Shown here: in pieces, positions 47,720-58,447 of the stretch
How the letters are laid out: every line of letters begins with the position of its first letter
Numbering within the stretch: position 1 is the stretch's first letter
Source: Parvibaculum sp.
GTDB lineage: Bacteria; Pseudomonadota; Alphaproteobacteria; Parvibaculales; Parvibaculaceae
NCBI GenBank assembly: GCA_002694985.1
Contig: NZNS01000011.1
Span: 1 to 64,000 of the forward strand
Direction of reading: 5' to 3'
Length of the DNA: 64,000 bases
Position numbers and translations under genes: made by a program
The notes under the pieces: model-generated
The model's database searches: none
What the model saw: the letters and a program-made list of their open reading frames with translations, nothing else
What the model was told of the DNA's origin: nothing

Positions 47720-49261
47720 TCAACGCCGCGTGAAGGCGCTGCGAAGATCGCGGAGGCGCGAGGCACCCGTGACCTCGCAAAGGAGGAAATAGACGAGGAC
47801 ACCACCCGCGATGAGCGCGAAAAGGGCGGCGATACTGACGAGAAGGCCGTTCTCGAAGAAGGGGGCGAGCGCCGCCGCGCCAAACCAGAGCGCGACCCCC
47901 ATGCCCGCCGAGGCGAGAAGGGTGAGCGGCAGGCGCCGCAGCAACTGCGTATCGGGCGCGAATTCGCCACGGCGGTAGAGGCGGGTGCCGAGCTGCCCCG
48001 CATTCACCCAGGCGGCGAGCGTGGTGCCGGTCGCGATACCGGCAAAGCCGAAAGAGAAGAAGAGGGCGAAGCTCGTCGCGATATTGACGGCGATGGAAAT
48101 GGCCGCGAAGCGGAGCGGCGTCTTCGTGTCCTCACGCGCGAAGAAGGCGGGCTGGAAGACCTTGATGAGGACGAAGGCGGGAAGGCCTACTGCATAGATG
48201 ACAAGGGCAAGCGCCGTCGCCTCCGTGTCGGCGCGCGCGAAGGCGCCGCGTTCGAAGAGGACGCGGATGATGTCGAAGGCGAGAACGGCAGCACCTGTCG
48301 CTGCGGGGACGGTCAGCAGCATCGAGAATTCGACCGCGCGGTTCTGGCTCCAGCTTGCGCCCTCCGCATCCTCCGCGCGCAGGCGGCGCGACAGTTCCGG
48401 CAGCAGCACGATGCCGATAGCGATGCCGATGACGGCGAGCGGCAACTGATAGATGCGGTCGGCATAATAGAGCCAGGAAACGGCACCCGCCTGAAGCGAG
48501 GCGATCATGGTGCCGATGGTGAGGTTCACTTGCGTGATGCCGCCCGCAATGACGCCGGGCACGCCAAGGCGGAAAAGACGGTGGACATCGGGCGTGAGCT
48601 TCGGCAGGCGCAACCGCAGCACCATGCCAGCGCGCCAGAGCGAAACCGTGAGCCAGACAAATTGCACGACGCCCGCCGCCGCAACGCCCCAGCTGAGCGC
48701 ACGGCCCGGATTGTCGGTCAGCGGCACGAGAAAGAGGATCGCGAGGATCATCGTCACGTTCAGCATGACCGGGGCGGCGGCGCCCGGAAAGAAACGGCCA
48801 AGCGAATTCAGGATCGCCGATTGCAGCGCGGTGAGCGAGATGAAGAGAAGATAGGGAAAGGCGATGCGCGTGAACTCGACCGCCCATGCGAATTTCTGCG
48901 GGTCTTGCGAAAAACCCGGCGCGAAAACGAGCATGAGCCAGGGCATCGCCAGTTCGGCGGCGACAGTGAGCACGAGGAGGGCAACGAGAAGAACGGCAAG
49001 CGCATCTTCCGCGAAGCGCCGCGCGGCATTTTCGCCCTCGCCTTCAAGGCGCTTGGCAAAGAGCGGCACGAAGGCCGAGTTGAAGGCACCTTCCGCGAAG
49101 ATCGAGCGGAACATGTTGGGAAAGCGGAAGGCGACGAAGAAGGCATCCGCTATCGGCCCCGTACCGAGAGCGGCAGCGACCATGACGTCGCGCAGGAAAC
49201 CGAGCAGACGGCTGATGAGCGTGGTGCCGCCAACGGTCGCGGCAGAGCGGACGAGATTCAT
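47720..49261 (-). CDS. murJ: Lipid II flippase MurJ
   Basis: A 513-residue MOP-superfamily protein with about fourteen membrane spans that moves lipid II across the inner membrane for peptidoglycan synthesis. NLVRSAATVGGTTLISRLLGFLRDVMVAAALGTGPIADAFFVAFRFPNMFR is the diagnostic N-terminal segment. Downstream, LPELSRRLRAEDAEGA and VLFERGAFARADTEATALAL are conserved. It follows glnD by about 28 bases. Confidence 0.96.
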   Translation of the reverse strand: MNLVRSAATVGGTTLISRLLGFLRDVMVAAALGTGPIADAFFVAFRFPNMFRSIFAEGAFNSAFVPLFAKRLEGEGENAARRFAEDALAVLLVALLVLTVAAELAMPWLMLVFAPGFSQDPQKFAWAVEFTRIAFPYLLFISLTALQSAILNSLGRFFPGAAAPVMLNVTMILAILFLVPLTDNPGRALSWGVAAAGVVQFVWLTVSLWRAGMVLRLRLPKLTPDVHRLFRLGVPGVIAGGITQVNLTIGTMIASLQAGAVSWLYYADRIYQLPLAVIGIAIGIVLLPELSRRLRAEDAEGASWSQNRAVEFSMLLTVPAATGAAVLAFDIIRVLFERGAFARADTEATALALVIYAVGLPAFVLIKVFQPAFFAREDTKTPLRFAAISIAVNIATSFALFFSFGFAGIATGTTLAAWVNAGQLGTRLYRRGEFAPDTQLLRRLPLTLLASAGMGVALWFGAAALAPFFENGLLVSIAALFALIAGGVLVYFLLCEVTGASRLRDLRSAFTRR

Positions 49262-49289
49262 CTAGCGTCGCTTCATATTCGCACCGACC

Positions 49290-52076
49290 TCACGCTGCGG
49301 CCACGTCTTCGCGGCGTCGCTTCAGGGGCCTTGCCTTTTTCATCGGGTCGGCGAGCGCCTCCTGAAGATGGCGGTGGACGGCCTTCTTCTTGTTGGCGTT
49401 CGTGACCTTGTGGCCCATCACGTCCTTCACATAGAAGACGTCGACCGCGCGTTCGCCATAGGTGGTGATATGGGCCGAGCCGATGGTCAGCCCCAGGTGG
49501 AAGAGCGCACGCGACAATGAATGCACGAGGCCCGGACGGTCGAGGCCGTTGACCTCGATGACCGTGTAGGCATCCGAGGCATCATTGTCGATGAAGACCT
49601 GCGGGGCGACGGTGAAGGCATCAACACGGCGCTCGCGGCGCTGGCGGCTCTCGATGGCGTCGGGCGGCAGCACTTCGCCCGCAAGCACCTTGCGGATCAT
49701 GTCTTCGAGGCGGCGGATGCGACGTTCCTCGCGCACAGCGGTGCCGTCAGGATCCTGCACCCAGAGCATGTCGAGGGCCATGCCGTCGCGCGTTGTAAAA
49801 ATCTTCGCGTCGATGATGTTCATGCCGAGGATGGCGCAAGCGCCCGCGAAGCGCGCGAAGAGGCCGGGATGGTCCTGCGTGTAGAGGGTAAGCTCGGTGA
49901 TGTCGCGCAGCGGCTCCGGCTCGACGGAGATGGCAAGCGGCTTGTCCTTCGCACCTTCGATGAAGCGCGCGTGACGCTCCTGCAAATCGGTGTCGGTCGA
50001 TATCCAGTAGGCATCGCTGTGACGCTTGAGATAGCGCTCGATGGCGGTTTTCGACCAGTCGGACAGGCGTTCGGTGAGCGCGATCTTCGCTGCCGCGACG
50101 CGACCCTTGCGGTTCAAGGCACTTTCGCCGCCCTGCAAGACCGCTTCCGTCTCGAAATAAAGCTGGCGCAGAAGCTGACCCTTCCAGCCGTTCCAGACGC
50201 CGGGGCCGACGGCCATGATGTCCACGACGGTGAGGACATAAAGCATCTTCAGACGCTCGGGGCTCTGCACGAGGCTTGCGAAATCGCGAACGGTGCGCGG
50301 ATCGGCAATGTCGCGGCGCTGGGCGACATCGGACATGACAAGATGGTTCTGCACGAGCCAGGCGACGGTTTCGGTTTCGCCGGGGCCCATGCCGAGACGC
50401 GGACAGAGCTTGCGCGCGATGGCCGCGCCCGCATCCGAATGATCCTCGTCGCGGCCCTTGGCGATGTCGTGCAGGAAGACGGACATGTAGAGCGCGTTGC
50501 GGCTTTTCAGCTTGCCCATGAGTTCATGCGCGAGCGGATATTCCTGAAGATCCTTGCCCTTCTCGACTTCCGAAAGAATACCGATGGCACGAAGGAGATG
50601 CTCGTCCGCCGTGTAGTGGTGATACATGTTGAACTGCATCAGCGCGACGATACGGCCGAAATCCGGCACGAAGCGGCCCAGTACGCCTGCCTCGTTCATC
50701 AGGCGCAGCGTGATTTCCGGCGTCTTCTTCGAGGCAAGAATTTCGAGGAACAGGCGGTTCGCCTCCTCGTTCTTGCGAAGCGAGGCATCGACCAGCTTCA
50801 GCGAGCGCGTGACGAGCTTCAGCACGTCGGGATGAATATCGAGGCCGTGGCTCTCCGCGACGTGAAAGAGGCGGATGATGTTGACCGGGTCTCTTTCAAA
50901 GAAGGACACATTGTCGACGGAGAGACGGCCCGTCTCAACGGTGAAGCCGCGAATGACCTTCTTGCGGCGCATGGCCTGCATGAAGCGGCCGATGGAGGGC
51001 TGCTTCTTCTTTTCCTGCTCTTCGAGCACGGCGCAGAAGATGCGCGTCAGGTCGCCGACATCCTTGGCGACCAGGAAGTAATGCTTCATGAAACGCTCGA
51101 CGGCCTTCAGCCCGCGATGCTCCTGATAGCCGAGACGGTTCGCCATTTCGGTCTGAAGGTCGAAGGTGATGCGCTCCTCGGCACGGCCGGTGAGGAAGTG
51201 CAGCTCGCAACGCACCGCCCAGAGGAAATTCTCCGCCTTGCGGAAGGTCTGGTATTCCTCCTTGGTGAAGACGCCGACCTTCACGAGATCGGAGGTCTGC
51301 TTCACGCGGTAGACATATTTTGCGATCCAGAAAAGCGTGTTGAGGTCGCGAAGACCGCCCTTGCCTTCCTTCACATTGGGCTCGACCAGATAGCGGCTTT
51401 CGCCCGAACGCTGGTGACGCAGATCGCGCTCGGCGAGCTTCGCCTCCACGAATTCATTGGCAGTGCCCTTCACCACTTCCTCATCGAAGCGGGTTTCGAG
51501 CTCGTTGAAGAGCTTGCGGTCGCCATAGATGAAGCGCGCTTCGAGAAGCGAAGTGCGGATGGTGAAATCCTCACGCGAAAGCCGGATGCAATCGGGAATG
51601 GAGCGCGTGGAATGACCCACTTTCAGGCCCAGATCCCAAAGCGCATAGAGCATGTATTCGACGACGCTCTCGCCCCAGGGGGTCTGCTTGTAGGGCAGCA
51701 GGAAAAGCAGGTCGATGTCGGAGCCCGGCGCGAGCGTACCCCGGCCATAGCCGCCGACCGCCGCGATGGCCAGGCGCTCGGCCTCGCTCGGGTTCGGGGC
51801 GGGAAAAACATGCTCGGTCGCGAAGGTGTAGAGCTCGCGAATGATCGTGTCCTGGAGGTAGCAGATGCTTTCGGCGCAGGACCGGCCCCTGTGAGCGCCC
51901 TGCTCCAGCCGCTGCCGCGCCTTCTCCCGGCCCTGCGTCAGCGCCTGTTTCAGCACCGCGACAATGCCGCTCTTTACCGCAAGCTCGTCCTTCGCGGTGG
52001 CGCGAACGGCGTCGAGCTTCTCCCGGATTTCGGCGGGATCGGCGATTTCAAGCATGCTTGGCAGGGTACGGCCCAT
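49290..52076 (-). CDS. glnD: [Protein-PII] uridylyltransferase/uridylyl-removing enzyme
   Basis: A 928-residue sensor of glutamine that uridylylates and deuridylylates PII. The nucleotidyltransferase motif is GGYGRGTLAPGSDIDLLFLLPY. An HD domain follows, with HDIAKGRDEDHSDAGAA. Two ACT domains at the C-terminus bind glutamine (DITELTLYTQDHPGLFARFAGACAILG and EVNGLDRPGLVHSLSRALFHLG). GAGGAG precedes the ATG at 52076. It is divergent from the methyltransferase gene and upstream of murJ. Confidence 0.96.
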   Translation of the reverse strand: MGRTLPSMLEIADPAEIREKLDAVRATAKDELAVKSGIVAVLKQALTQGREKARQRLEQGAHRGRSCAESICYLQDTIIRELYTFATEHVFPAPNPSEAERLAIAAVGGYGRGTLAPGSDIDLLFLLPYKQTPWGESVVEYMLYALWDLGLKVGHSTRSIPDCIRLSREDFTIRTSLLEARFIYGDRKLFNELETRFDEEVVKGTANEFVEAKLAERDLRHQRSGESRYLVEPNVKEGKGGLRDLNTLFWIAKYVYRVKQTSDLVKVGVFTKEEYQTFRKAENFLWAVRCELHFLTGRAEERITFDLQTEMANRLGYQEHRGLKAVERFMKHYFLVAKDVGDLTRIFCAVLEEQEKKKQPSIGRFMQAMRRKKVIRGFTVETGRLSVDNVSFFERDPVNIIRLFHVAESHGLDIHPDVLKLVTRSLKLVDASLRKNEEANRLFLEILASKKTPEITLRLMNEAGVLGRFVPDFGRIVALMQFNMYHHYTADEHLLRAIGILSEVEKGKDLQEYPLAHELMGKLKSRNALYMSVFLHDIAKGRDEDHSDAGAAIARKLCPRLGMGPGETETVAWLVQNHLVMSDVAQRRDIADPRTVRDFASLVQSPERLKMLYVLTVVDIMAVGPGVWNGWKGQLLRQLYFETEAVLQGGESALNRKGRVAAAKIALTERLSDWSKTAIERYLKRHSDAYWISTDTDLQERHARFIEGAKDKPLAISVEPEPLRDITELTLYTQDHPGLFARFAGACAILGMNIIDAKIFTTRDGMALDMLWVQDPDGTAVREERRIRRLEDMIRKVLAGEVLPPDAIESRQRRERRVDAFTVAPQVFIDNDASDAYTVIEVNGLDRPGLVHSLSRALFHLGLTIGSAHITTYGERAVDVFYVKDVMGHKVTNANKKKAVHRHLQEALADPMKKARPLKRRREDVAAA

Positions 52077-52155
52077 ACGGGGCAACTCCTCAGAGGTTCA
52101 TTTTCAGGCACCGGATGACCATCGGCGCGCCTCGAACCGGCATATGAGGACAGGC

Positions 52156-53052
52156 ATGAGGCGATCAAGAAGGCTTATCATATTCCGGGCAAACTACAGA
52201 AATCCTTACCCGTTCCGGACAAAAACCCCGGGCCTGCTTGACAAGATTTTGCCGAGGCCGACATTGTGGCCCTCATTTCTTGCGCCCGGCCAGAAGGCGG
52301 GCAAAACGGGCGGGCAGCTATTGAACGTGGATACGACAATCGACCGGCGAAAAATTTTCAGCCGTCTTCTTCAGGGCTGGTGGAAGGATCGCGCGCAGTT
52401 TTCGCGCAAAAAAATCCACCGCACCTGCCCCGTCTGCGGCTATCACGGCATCTTCCTGTCGGTGGGCCGGCCTTCGCGCTGGGATTCGCGCTGCCCCAAT
52501 TGCGGCTCGCGCGAGCGGCACCGGCTGTTGCAGCTCTATCTCACCGAACATGATATCGACCTGTCGGCCATGAAGGTCCTGCAATTCGGCCCCGAGAAGT
52601 GGCTGATGCGGGCAATGAAGAACAATCCCGATTACGAGCCTGCCGATCTCTATGCGAAGATCGCGAAGTTCCGCCTCGACATTACGAAGATCGACCGGCC
52701 GGACAACAGCTATGACGCCGTGATTGCGAACCATGTGTTCGAGCATATCGACGACGACAAGGCTGCGATGCGCGAAATGTTCCGCGTGTTGAAGCCGGGC
52801 GGCTATGGCTTCTTTTCGGTGCCGATCAATCTCTCGCGCGACGAGACCTATGAGAATGACGCGATCACCGACCCGGACGAACGCTTCGTCCATTTCGGCG
52901 GTACGGACCACAAGCGCTTCTATGGACGCGACTTTGCGGCGAAGCTCGAAGCGGCAGGGTTCACCTCCGTCGAGCCCTATCGCCGCAAGCCGGAAGAAGA
53001 AGTGAAGTGGGGCTTGCTGCGCGATGAGTGCATTTACGTGGCGAGGAAGTGA
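52156..53052 (+). CDS. SAM-dependent methyltransferase with N-terminal zinc-ribbon-like Cys
   Basis: A protein of about 298 residues. Near residue 96 two CxxC pairs, CPVCGYHG and CPNCGSRERHR, suggest a small metal-binding module. The methyltransferase core follows: VLQFGPEKWLMRAM, then DNSYDAVIANHVFEHIDDDKAAMREMFRVLKPGGYGFFSVPI, a Methyltransf_11-type pattern. The glycine loop usually read as the SAM site is altered to FGPEKWL. The ATG at 52156 follows AGGACAGGC; the upstream frame crosses glnD and is rejected. The substrate is unknown. Confidence 0.78.
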   Translation: MRRSRRLIIFRANYRNPYPFRTKTPGLLDKILPRPTLWPSFLAPGQKAGKTGGQLLNVDTTIDRRKIFSRLLQGWWKDRAQFSRKKIHRTCPVCGYHGIFLSVGRPSRWDSRCPNCGSRERHRLLQLYLTEHDIDLSAMKVLQFGPEKWLMRAMKNNPDYEPADLYAKIAKFRLDITKIDRPDNSYDAVIANHVFEHIDDDKAAMREMFRVLKPGGYGFFSVPINLSRDETYENDAITDPDERFVHFGGTDHKRFYGRDFAAKLEAAGFTSVEPYRRKPEEEVKWGLLRDECIYVARK

Positions 53053-53068
53053 CGTCCCGTTTTCCTGA

Positions 53069-53098
53069 CGTCATTGCGAGCGAAGCAAAGCAATGACG
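53069..53098. repeat. Dispersed palindrome, copy 1
   Basis: CGTCATTGC (53069-53077) and GCAATGACG (53090-53098) flank GAGCGAAGCAAA. The sequence resembles the GTCATTGCGAG family of intergenic repeats. It lies between the convergent methyltransferase and mutS genes. A second copy occurs at 58448. Confidence 0.85.
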
Positions 53099-53123
53099 AA
53101 TTTGCTTTTGATCGGGCGAGAGC

Positions 53124-55946
53124 CTACCCGCCGTCCTTCATCAGTCCCCTCAACCGGTAGATGAGGTCGAGCGCCTCTTTCGGCGTGAGTTCGTCCGGGT
53201 TGAGATTTTTCAATTCCGTCTCGACAGCGCTTTCCTCCGTCAACGGAGCATCGGGCCTTGCGGTGGCGGAGAAGAGCGGCAGGTCGTCGATCAGCTTTGC
53301 GCGGGCTTCGCGGTCATTGCCTTTTTCCAATGCGGAGAGGACGGATTGCGCACGGGCGATGACGGCGGGCGGAAGGCCTGCGAGTTTCGCCACCTGGATG
53401 CCGTAGGAGCGGTCAGCCGCGCCGGGACCGACCTCATGCAGGAAGACGACATCGCCCTTCCATTCCTTGACCTTCATGGTGGCGTTGGCGAGGTGTTCGA
53501 GCTTTTCGGCCAGCACGGTGAGCTCGTGATAATGGGTGGCGAAGAGTGCGCGCGAACGGTTCACATCATGCAGATGCTCGACTGCGGCCCAGGCAATCGA
53601 GAGCCCGTCAAAGGTCGCCGTGCCACGCCCGATCTCGTCGAGAATGACGAGGGAACGGGGTCCGGCCTGATTGAGGATCGCGGCGGTTTCCACCATTTCG
53701 ACCATGAAGGTGGAGCGGCCGCGCGCGAGATCGTCGGCCGCGCCGACACGCGAGAAGAGACGGTCGACGGTGCCGATATGCGCTTCGTCCGCCGGCACGA
53801 AGGCGCCCATCTGCGCCATGATGGCGATGAGCGCATTCTGGCGCAGGAAGGTGGATTTACCGGCCATGTTGGGGCCGGTGAGGAGCCATAATGATTTGGG
53901 TGCGTCGTGTCGGGAGTCGTTATCTGGCATGTCGCTGCGGGAGCTTGATTGTCGCCGGTCCGGCTCATCGCCGGACCTTTGGGCTCCTTGCTCCGCGCTG
54001 TTATCCGCACTGAGGTCGCAGTCGTTGGGCACGAATTGTTCGCCCGTCTTCGCCAGCGCGGCCTCGACCACGGGATGACGGCCGCCACGGATCGCGAAGG
54101 CGAGGCTCCCGTCGACACGGGGGCGGACATGGCGGCGCTCCACCGCAAGCTCGGCCAAGGCTGCCGTCACATCGAGCGCGGCGAGCGCCTCGGCAGTACG
54201 GGCGAGCGCGGATGTTTCGGCGAGCGTCGCGGCGACCAGTTCATCGAAAAGGGCAAGCTCGATTTCGAGCGCGCGGCCCGCGGCTTCCGCAATGCGGCTG
54301 GCGAGACCGGCCAGCTCCGTGGTGGTGAAGCGCATGGCATTCGCCATGGTCTGACGGTGGATATAGGTCTCTGAAAATGGCGGCTGAACGAGCTTCTCGC
54401 CGTGGCGCGGCGGCACCTCGATGTAATAGCCGAGCACATTGTTGTGGCGGACCTTGAGGGCGGAGATGCCGGTTTCTTCCGCATATTTCGCCTGAAGACC
54501 GGCGATCAGCTTCCTCGCATCGTCGCGCAGCGCGCGGGTCTCGTCGAGATCGGCGGAGGCGCCCTTTGCGATGAAACCGCCATCGCGGGCGATCAAGGGC
54601 AATTCCTCGGCAAGCGTGGCGGCAAGGCGCTCCTTCAGGGGGGCCGCGACATTTGCCATCGCGGCACATTCGCGCGCGATCTCGTCCGGCAGCGGCAGAA
54701 GCGAGGGGGGCGCGGCATCGAGCGCGCCGCAAAGCGTGTGCGCGGCGGCAAGCCCGCCCGCAATGGCGGCAAGGTCGCGCGGGCCGCCACGGCCAAGCGA
54801 GAGGCGCGAAAGCGCGCGGGCAATATCGGGCGCGGATTTGAGCGCGCTGCGCAGGTCGCGGCGGACCTCGCGCGCCTCCACCAGCCAGTCGACGGCATCG
54901 AGGCGGCGGTTGATCGCTTGCGGGTCCGTCAGCGGGGCGGCGAGACGCGAGCCCAGTTCGCGCGCGCCCGCGCCCGTGACCGTGCGGTCGATGGCGGCAA
55001 GGAGCGAGCCTGCGGTTTCGCCCTGAAGGGTGCGGACGAGTTCGAGGTTCGCGCGGGTGGCAGCGTCGATCGCCATTGTCTCGGCGGTGGCAACGCGGCG
55101 GGGGGCGGCCAGCGCGGGCATGCGGCCGACCTGCGTCAGCTCGACATAGTCCAGGAGGGCGCCCATCGCGCCCAGCTCCGCGCGGGAGAAGGCGCCGAAG
55201 CCATCCAGTGCCGCGACGGCAAAATGATCCTTCAGGCGGCGCTCTGCATTGCCACTGTCGAAACGGGCGGCAGGCAGAAGAGTGAGGGCGGCGCCGGAAT
55301 GGGCGAGGATTTCGCCGTTGCCTTCGTCAGCCGCGAATCCTTCCGACACCAGGAGTTCGCCAGGCGAGAGCCGGGCCAGTTCCGCGCCCAGTCCCGAGCG
55401 CGAAACGCCCGTGACGGCAAATTCGCCGGTCGAAACATCCGCCCATGCGAGGCCGAGCTCGCCCTCGCTGCCGACCCTTGCCAGAGCCGCAAGATAATTA
55501 TGCGCGCGGGCATCGAGGAGCGTGTCCTCGGTCAGCGTGCCCGGCGTGACGAGGCGCTGGACGGCGCGGGCGACGACGGATTTCGCGCCGCGCTTCTTTG
55601 CCTCCGAGGGGTCTTCCACCTGTTCGCAGACGGCGACCTTGAAGCCCTTGCGGATCAGGCGCTCCAGATAGGCCTCATGGCTGTGAACGGGGACGCCGCA
55701 CATGGGAATATCGTTCCCCAGATGCTTGCCGCGCTTGGTGAGCGCAATGTCGAGGGCGCCTGCTGCCGCTACGGCATCCTCGAAGAAGAGCTCGTAGAAA
55801 TCGCCCATCCGGTAGAAAAGGAGGGCGTCCGGCCACTGGCCCTTTATCTCCAGATATTGCGCCATCATTGGTGTGGCCTCCGCCGGAATGGCGGGCGGAG
55901 CAGACGGCTCGTTGCGATGGGCGAAGGGGGTGGCGCGTTCGGACAT
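53124..55946 (-). CDS. mutS: DNA mismatch repair protein MutS
   Basis: A mismatch-recognition ATPase of 940 residues. The Phe-x-Glu motif for mismatch contact is in [14 protein letters not shown], and [31 protein letters not shown] follows. Walker A is [21 protein letters not shown], and the signature and Walker B regions are [29 protein letters not shown] follows. A polar insert of about 35-40 residues lies between NDCDLS and [12 protein letters not shown] (around residues 645-685). The ATG at 55946 follows GGAAG. It converges with the methyltransferase gene. Confidence 0.96.
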   Translation of the reverse strand: MSERATPFAHRNEPSAPPAIPAEATPMMAQYLEIKGQWPDALLFYRMGDFYELFFEDAVAAAGALDIALTKRGKHLGNDIPMCGVPVHSHEAYLERLIRKGFKVAVCEQVEDPSEAKKRGAKSVVARAVQRLVTPGTLTEDTLLDARAHNYLAALARVGSEGELGLAWADVSTGEFAVTGVSRSGLGAELARLSPGELLVSEGFAADEGNGEILAHSGAALTLLPAARFDSGNAERRLKDHFAVAALDGFGAFSRAELGAMGALLDYVELTQVGRMPALAAPRRVATAETMAIDAATRANLELVRTLQGETAGSLLAAIDRTVTGAGARELGSRLAAPLTDPQAINRRLDAVDWLVEAREVRRDLRSALKSAPDIARALSRLSLGRGGPRDLAAIAGGLAAAHTLCGALDAAPPSLLPLPDEIARECAAMANVAAPLKERLAATLAEELPLIARDGGFIAKGASADLDETRALRDDARKLIAGLQAKYAEETGISALKVRHNNVLGYYIEVPPRHGEKLVQPPFSETYIHRQTMANAMRFTTTELAGLASRIAEAAGRALEIELALFDELVAATLAETSALARTAEALAALDVTAALAELAVERRHVRPRVDGSLAFAIRGGRHPVVEAALAKTGEQFVPNDCDLSADNSAEQGAQRSGDEPDRRQSSSRSDMPDNDSRHDAPKSLWLLTGPNMAGKSTFLRQNALIAIMAQMGAFVPADEAHIGTVDRLFSRVGAADDLARGRSTFMVEMVETAAILNQAGPRSLVILDEIGRGTATFDGLSIAWAAVEHLHDVNRSRALFATHYHELTVLAEKLEHLANATMKVKEWKGDVVFLHEVGPGAADRSYGIQVAKLAGLPPAVIARAQSVLSALEKGNDREARAKLIDDLPLFSATARPDAPLTEESAVETELKNLNPDELTPKEALDLIYRLRGLMKDGG
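53957..53977. repeat. Hairpin inside the MutS insert
   Basis: GGTCCGG and CCGGACC, a perfect 7-bp inverted repeat with spacer CTCATCG, lie within the coding sequence of the MutS insert. Coding palindromes of this kind resemble palindromic elements inserted in frame in other alphaproteobacteria. Confidence 0.6.
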
Positions 55947-56173
55947 ATCGGCTTCCATTGGGGGCGGCAGAGTAGCAGAACGGCGCCGCGCGAAAAGGCA
56001 GGAAGGGAGGATGGACCCCGCAAGGATGGGGACAGGCGCATCCAAAGCGGGGCAAGGACACGCAAAATCAACGGAGTCCGCTTGTTATTGACCTGTTGCC
56101 AGCCTAAAAAGCGGGCTCCGGGAGCGGGCCCAGCGCCCAACCATCCCTTTGCCGACAGACCGGATCAGTGACA

Positions 56174-58438
56174 ATGAGCAAAAAGCGCCGCCAGTTTACA
56201 GACGAGGAAGCGCTCCTCTTCCATTCCCAGGGAAAGCCGGGGAAGCTGGAAATCAATGCGACCAAGCCGATGGCAACGCAGCGCGACCTCTCGCTCGCCT
56301 ACAGCCCCGGCGTCGCAGTGCCGGTGCGCGCGATCGCGGAAAACCCGGACGCGGCCTATGACTACACCTCGAAGGGGAACTTCGTCGCCGTGATCTCGAA
56401 CGGTACGGCGATCCTCGGGCTCGGCGACCTCGGCGCTCTCGCCTCGAAGCCGGTGATGGAAGGCAAGGCCGTCCTCTTCAAGCGCTTCGCCGATGTCGAC
56501 TCGATCGACCTTGAAGTCGATACGAAGGATGTCGACGCCTTCATCAATTCGGTGCGCTATCTCGGACCCTCCTTCGGCGGCATCAATCTCGAAGATATTT
56601 CCGCGCCCGACTGCTTCGTGATCGAAAGCCGGTTGCGCGAAGTGATGGACATTCCGGTCTTTCACGACGATCAGCACGGTACCGCGATCATCACGGCGGC
56701 GGGGCTCATCAATGCGCTCTTCCTGACGGGCCGCGATATCAAGGACACCAGGATCGTCGTGAACGGCGCGGGCTCGGCCGGCATTGCCTGCCTCGAACTC
56801 GTCAAGGCGATGGGCCTGCCGCATGACAATGCGCTTCTCTGCGACACCAAGGGCGTCATCTACAAGGGCCGCCAGGAAGGCATGAACCAGTGGAAGTCCG
56901 CGCATGCGGCGACCACGGATGCGCGCACCCTCGAAGAGGCGATGCAGGGCGCGGATGTGTTTCTCGGTCTTTCGGCAAAAGGCGCGATCAACCAGAAGAT
57001 GGTCGCCTCGATGGCCGACAAGCCGATCATCTTCGCGATGGCGAACCCCGACCCCGAGATCACGCCGGAAGAAGTGGCGCAGGTGCGCGACGACGCCATC
57101 ATGGCGACGGGCCGCAGCGACTATGCGAACCAGGTGAACAACGTTCTCGGCTTTCCCTATATTTTCCGGGGCGCCCTCGACGTGCGCGCCAGCGCGATCA
57201 ACGAAGACATGAAGATCGCCTGTGCGCAGGCGCTGGCGAAGCTTGCGCGCGAGGACGTGCCCGACGAAGTCGCCGCCGCCTATCACGGCGAGCGCCCGCG
57301 CTTCGGCCCGCAATACATCATCCCCGTGCCGTTCGATCCGAGGCTGATCCGCGAAATTCCGCCCGCCGTCGCCAAGGCGGCGATGGATTCGGGCGTGGCG
57401 CGCTCGCCCATCGTCGACATGGAAGCCTACAAGAACCGCCTGCAGGCGCGGCTCAATCCGACCGCCGGCACATTGCAGGTCATCATGGACAAGGTGCGCC
57501 GCGATCCCAAGCGCGTCGTCTTCTCCGAGGGCGAGGAAGAGCGCGTGATCCGCGCGGCACTCGCCTTCCGCGATGGCGGCCTCGGCCATCCGATCCTTGT
57601 GGGCCGGGAAGAACAGATCCGCGAGACGCTGAAGCAGATCGGCCTCGACCCGAATACCGACCTCGATATCCGCAATGCGCGGCGTTCGGAGAAGATCCCG
57701 GAATATACCGACTTCCTCTACGAGAAGCAGCAGCGCAACGGCTATCTCTATCGCGACTGCCACCGCCTCGTGAGCAATGACCGCAACATCTTCTCCGCCG
57801 TGATGGTGGAACGCGGCGATGCGGATGCGATGGTGACGGGTGTGACGCGGACCTATTCGGTCGCGCTGGAAGAAGTACGCCGCGTGATCGACGCGGTGGA
57901 CGACAAGCGCCCGATCGGTGTGACGCTTGTGGTTGCGGGCGGGCGCACGGTTCTCGTCGCCGACACGAATGTGCATGAAATGCCGACGCCGGAAGAGCTT
58001 GCCGATATTGCCACGCAGGCAGCGGAAGTCGCGCGCCGTCTCGGCTATGAGCCGCGCGTCGCGATGCTCGCCAATTCGAGCTTCGGCACACATACGCATG
58101 AGCGCCCCGCGACGGTGCGCGAGGCGGTGCGCATTCTCGACGAACGCCAGGTCGATTTCGAATATGACGGGGAAATGGCCGCCGATGTCGCGCTCAACCG
58201 CGAGACGATGGCGCTCTATCCGTTCTGCCGCCTGACGGACACGGCGAATGTGCTCGTCATGCCCGCGATCCATGCGGCATCGATCTCGACGAAGCTGCTT
58301 CGCGTGCTGGGCGGTTCGACACTGATCGGCCCGCTGCTCGTCGGCCTCAAGAAGCCGGTGCAGATCGTGCCGATGACGGCGACGGTTTCCGACCTCGTGA
58401 ACATGGCGGCGCTGGCGGCTTATAACTTGTATCGCTGA
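56174..58438 (+). CDS. maeB: NADP-dependent malic enzyme with phosphotransacetylase-like domain
   Basis: A 754-residue MaeB-type enzyme. The N-terminal malic enzyme (about 1-430) decarboxylates malate to pyruvate with NADP; DLSLAYSPGVAVPVRAI and PVFHDDQHGTAIITAAGL are signatures, and the cofactor loop is VNGAGSAGIACLEL. The C-terminal half (about 440-750) is a PTA/PTB-like domain (VVFSEGEEERVIRAALAFRDGG) that is usually catalytically silent and regulates activity by acetyl-CoA. GTG at 56168 is possible; the ATG at 56174 is preferred. It is divergent from mutS and converges with the OlsB-like gene. Confidence 0.94.
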   Translation: MSKKRRQFTDEEALLFHSQGKPGKLEINATKPMATQRDLSLAYSPGVAVPVRAIAENPDAAYDYTSKGNFVAVISNGTAILGLGDLGALASKPVMEGKAVLFKRFADVDSIDLEVDTKDVDAFINSVRYLGPSFGGINLEDISAPDCFVIESRLREVMDIPVFHDDQHGTAIITAAGLINALFLTGRDIKDTRIVVNGAGSAGIACLELVKAMGLPHDNALLCDTKGVIYKGRQEGMNQWKSAHAATTDARTLEEAMQGADVFLGLSAKGAINQKMVASMADKPIIFAMANPDPEITPEEVAQVRDDAIMATGRSDYANQVNNVLGFPYIFRGALDVRASAINEDMKIACAQALAKLAREDVPDEVAAAYHGERPRFGPQYIIPVPFDPRLIREIPPAVAKAAMDSGVARSPIVDMEAYKNRLQARLNPTAGTLQVIMDKVRRDPKRVVFSEGEEERVIRAALAFRDGGLGHPILVGREEQIRETLKQIGLDPNTDLDIRNARRSEKIPEYTDFLYEKQQRNGYLYRDCHRLVSNDRNIFSAVMVERGDADAMVTGVTRTYSVALEEVRRVIDAVDDKRPIGVTLVVAGGRTVLVADTNVHEMPTPEELADIATQAAEVARRLGYEPRVAMLANSSFGTHTHERPATVREAVRILDERQVDFEYDGEMAADVALNRETMALYPFCRLTDTANVLVMPAIHAASISTKLLRVLGGSTLIGPLLVGLKKPVQIVPMTATVSDLVNMAALAAYNLYR

Positions 58439-58447
58439 CGTTTCACC

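Noticed and set aside
49521..52118. 865-codon open frame on the plus strand across glnD
   Set aside because: It lies antisense to a fully conserved glnD. Long antisense frames are common in GC-rich DNA because of third-base bias. No ribosome site or known domain supports it.
56165..58273. Over 700-codon minus-strand frame across maeB
   Set aside because: It is antisense to maeB, His- and Arg-rich in a way typical of shadow frames.
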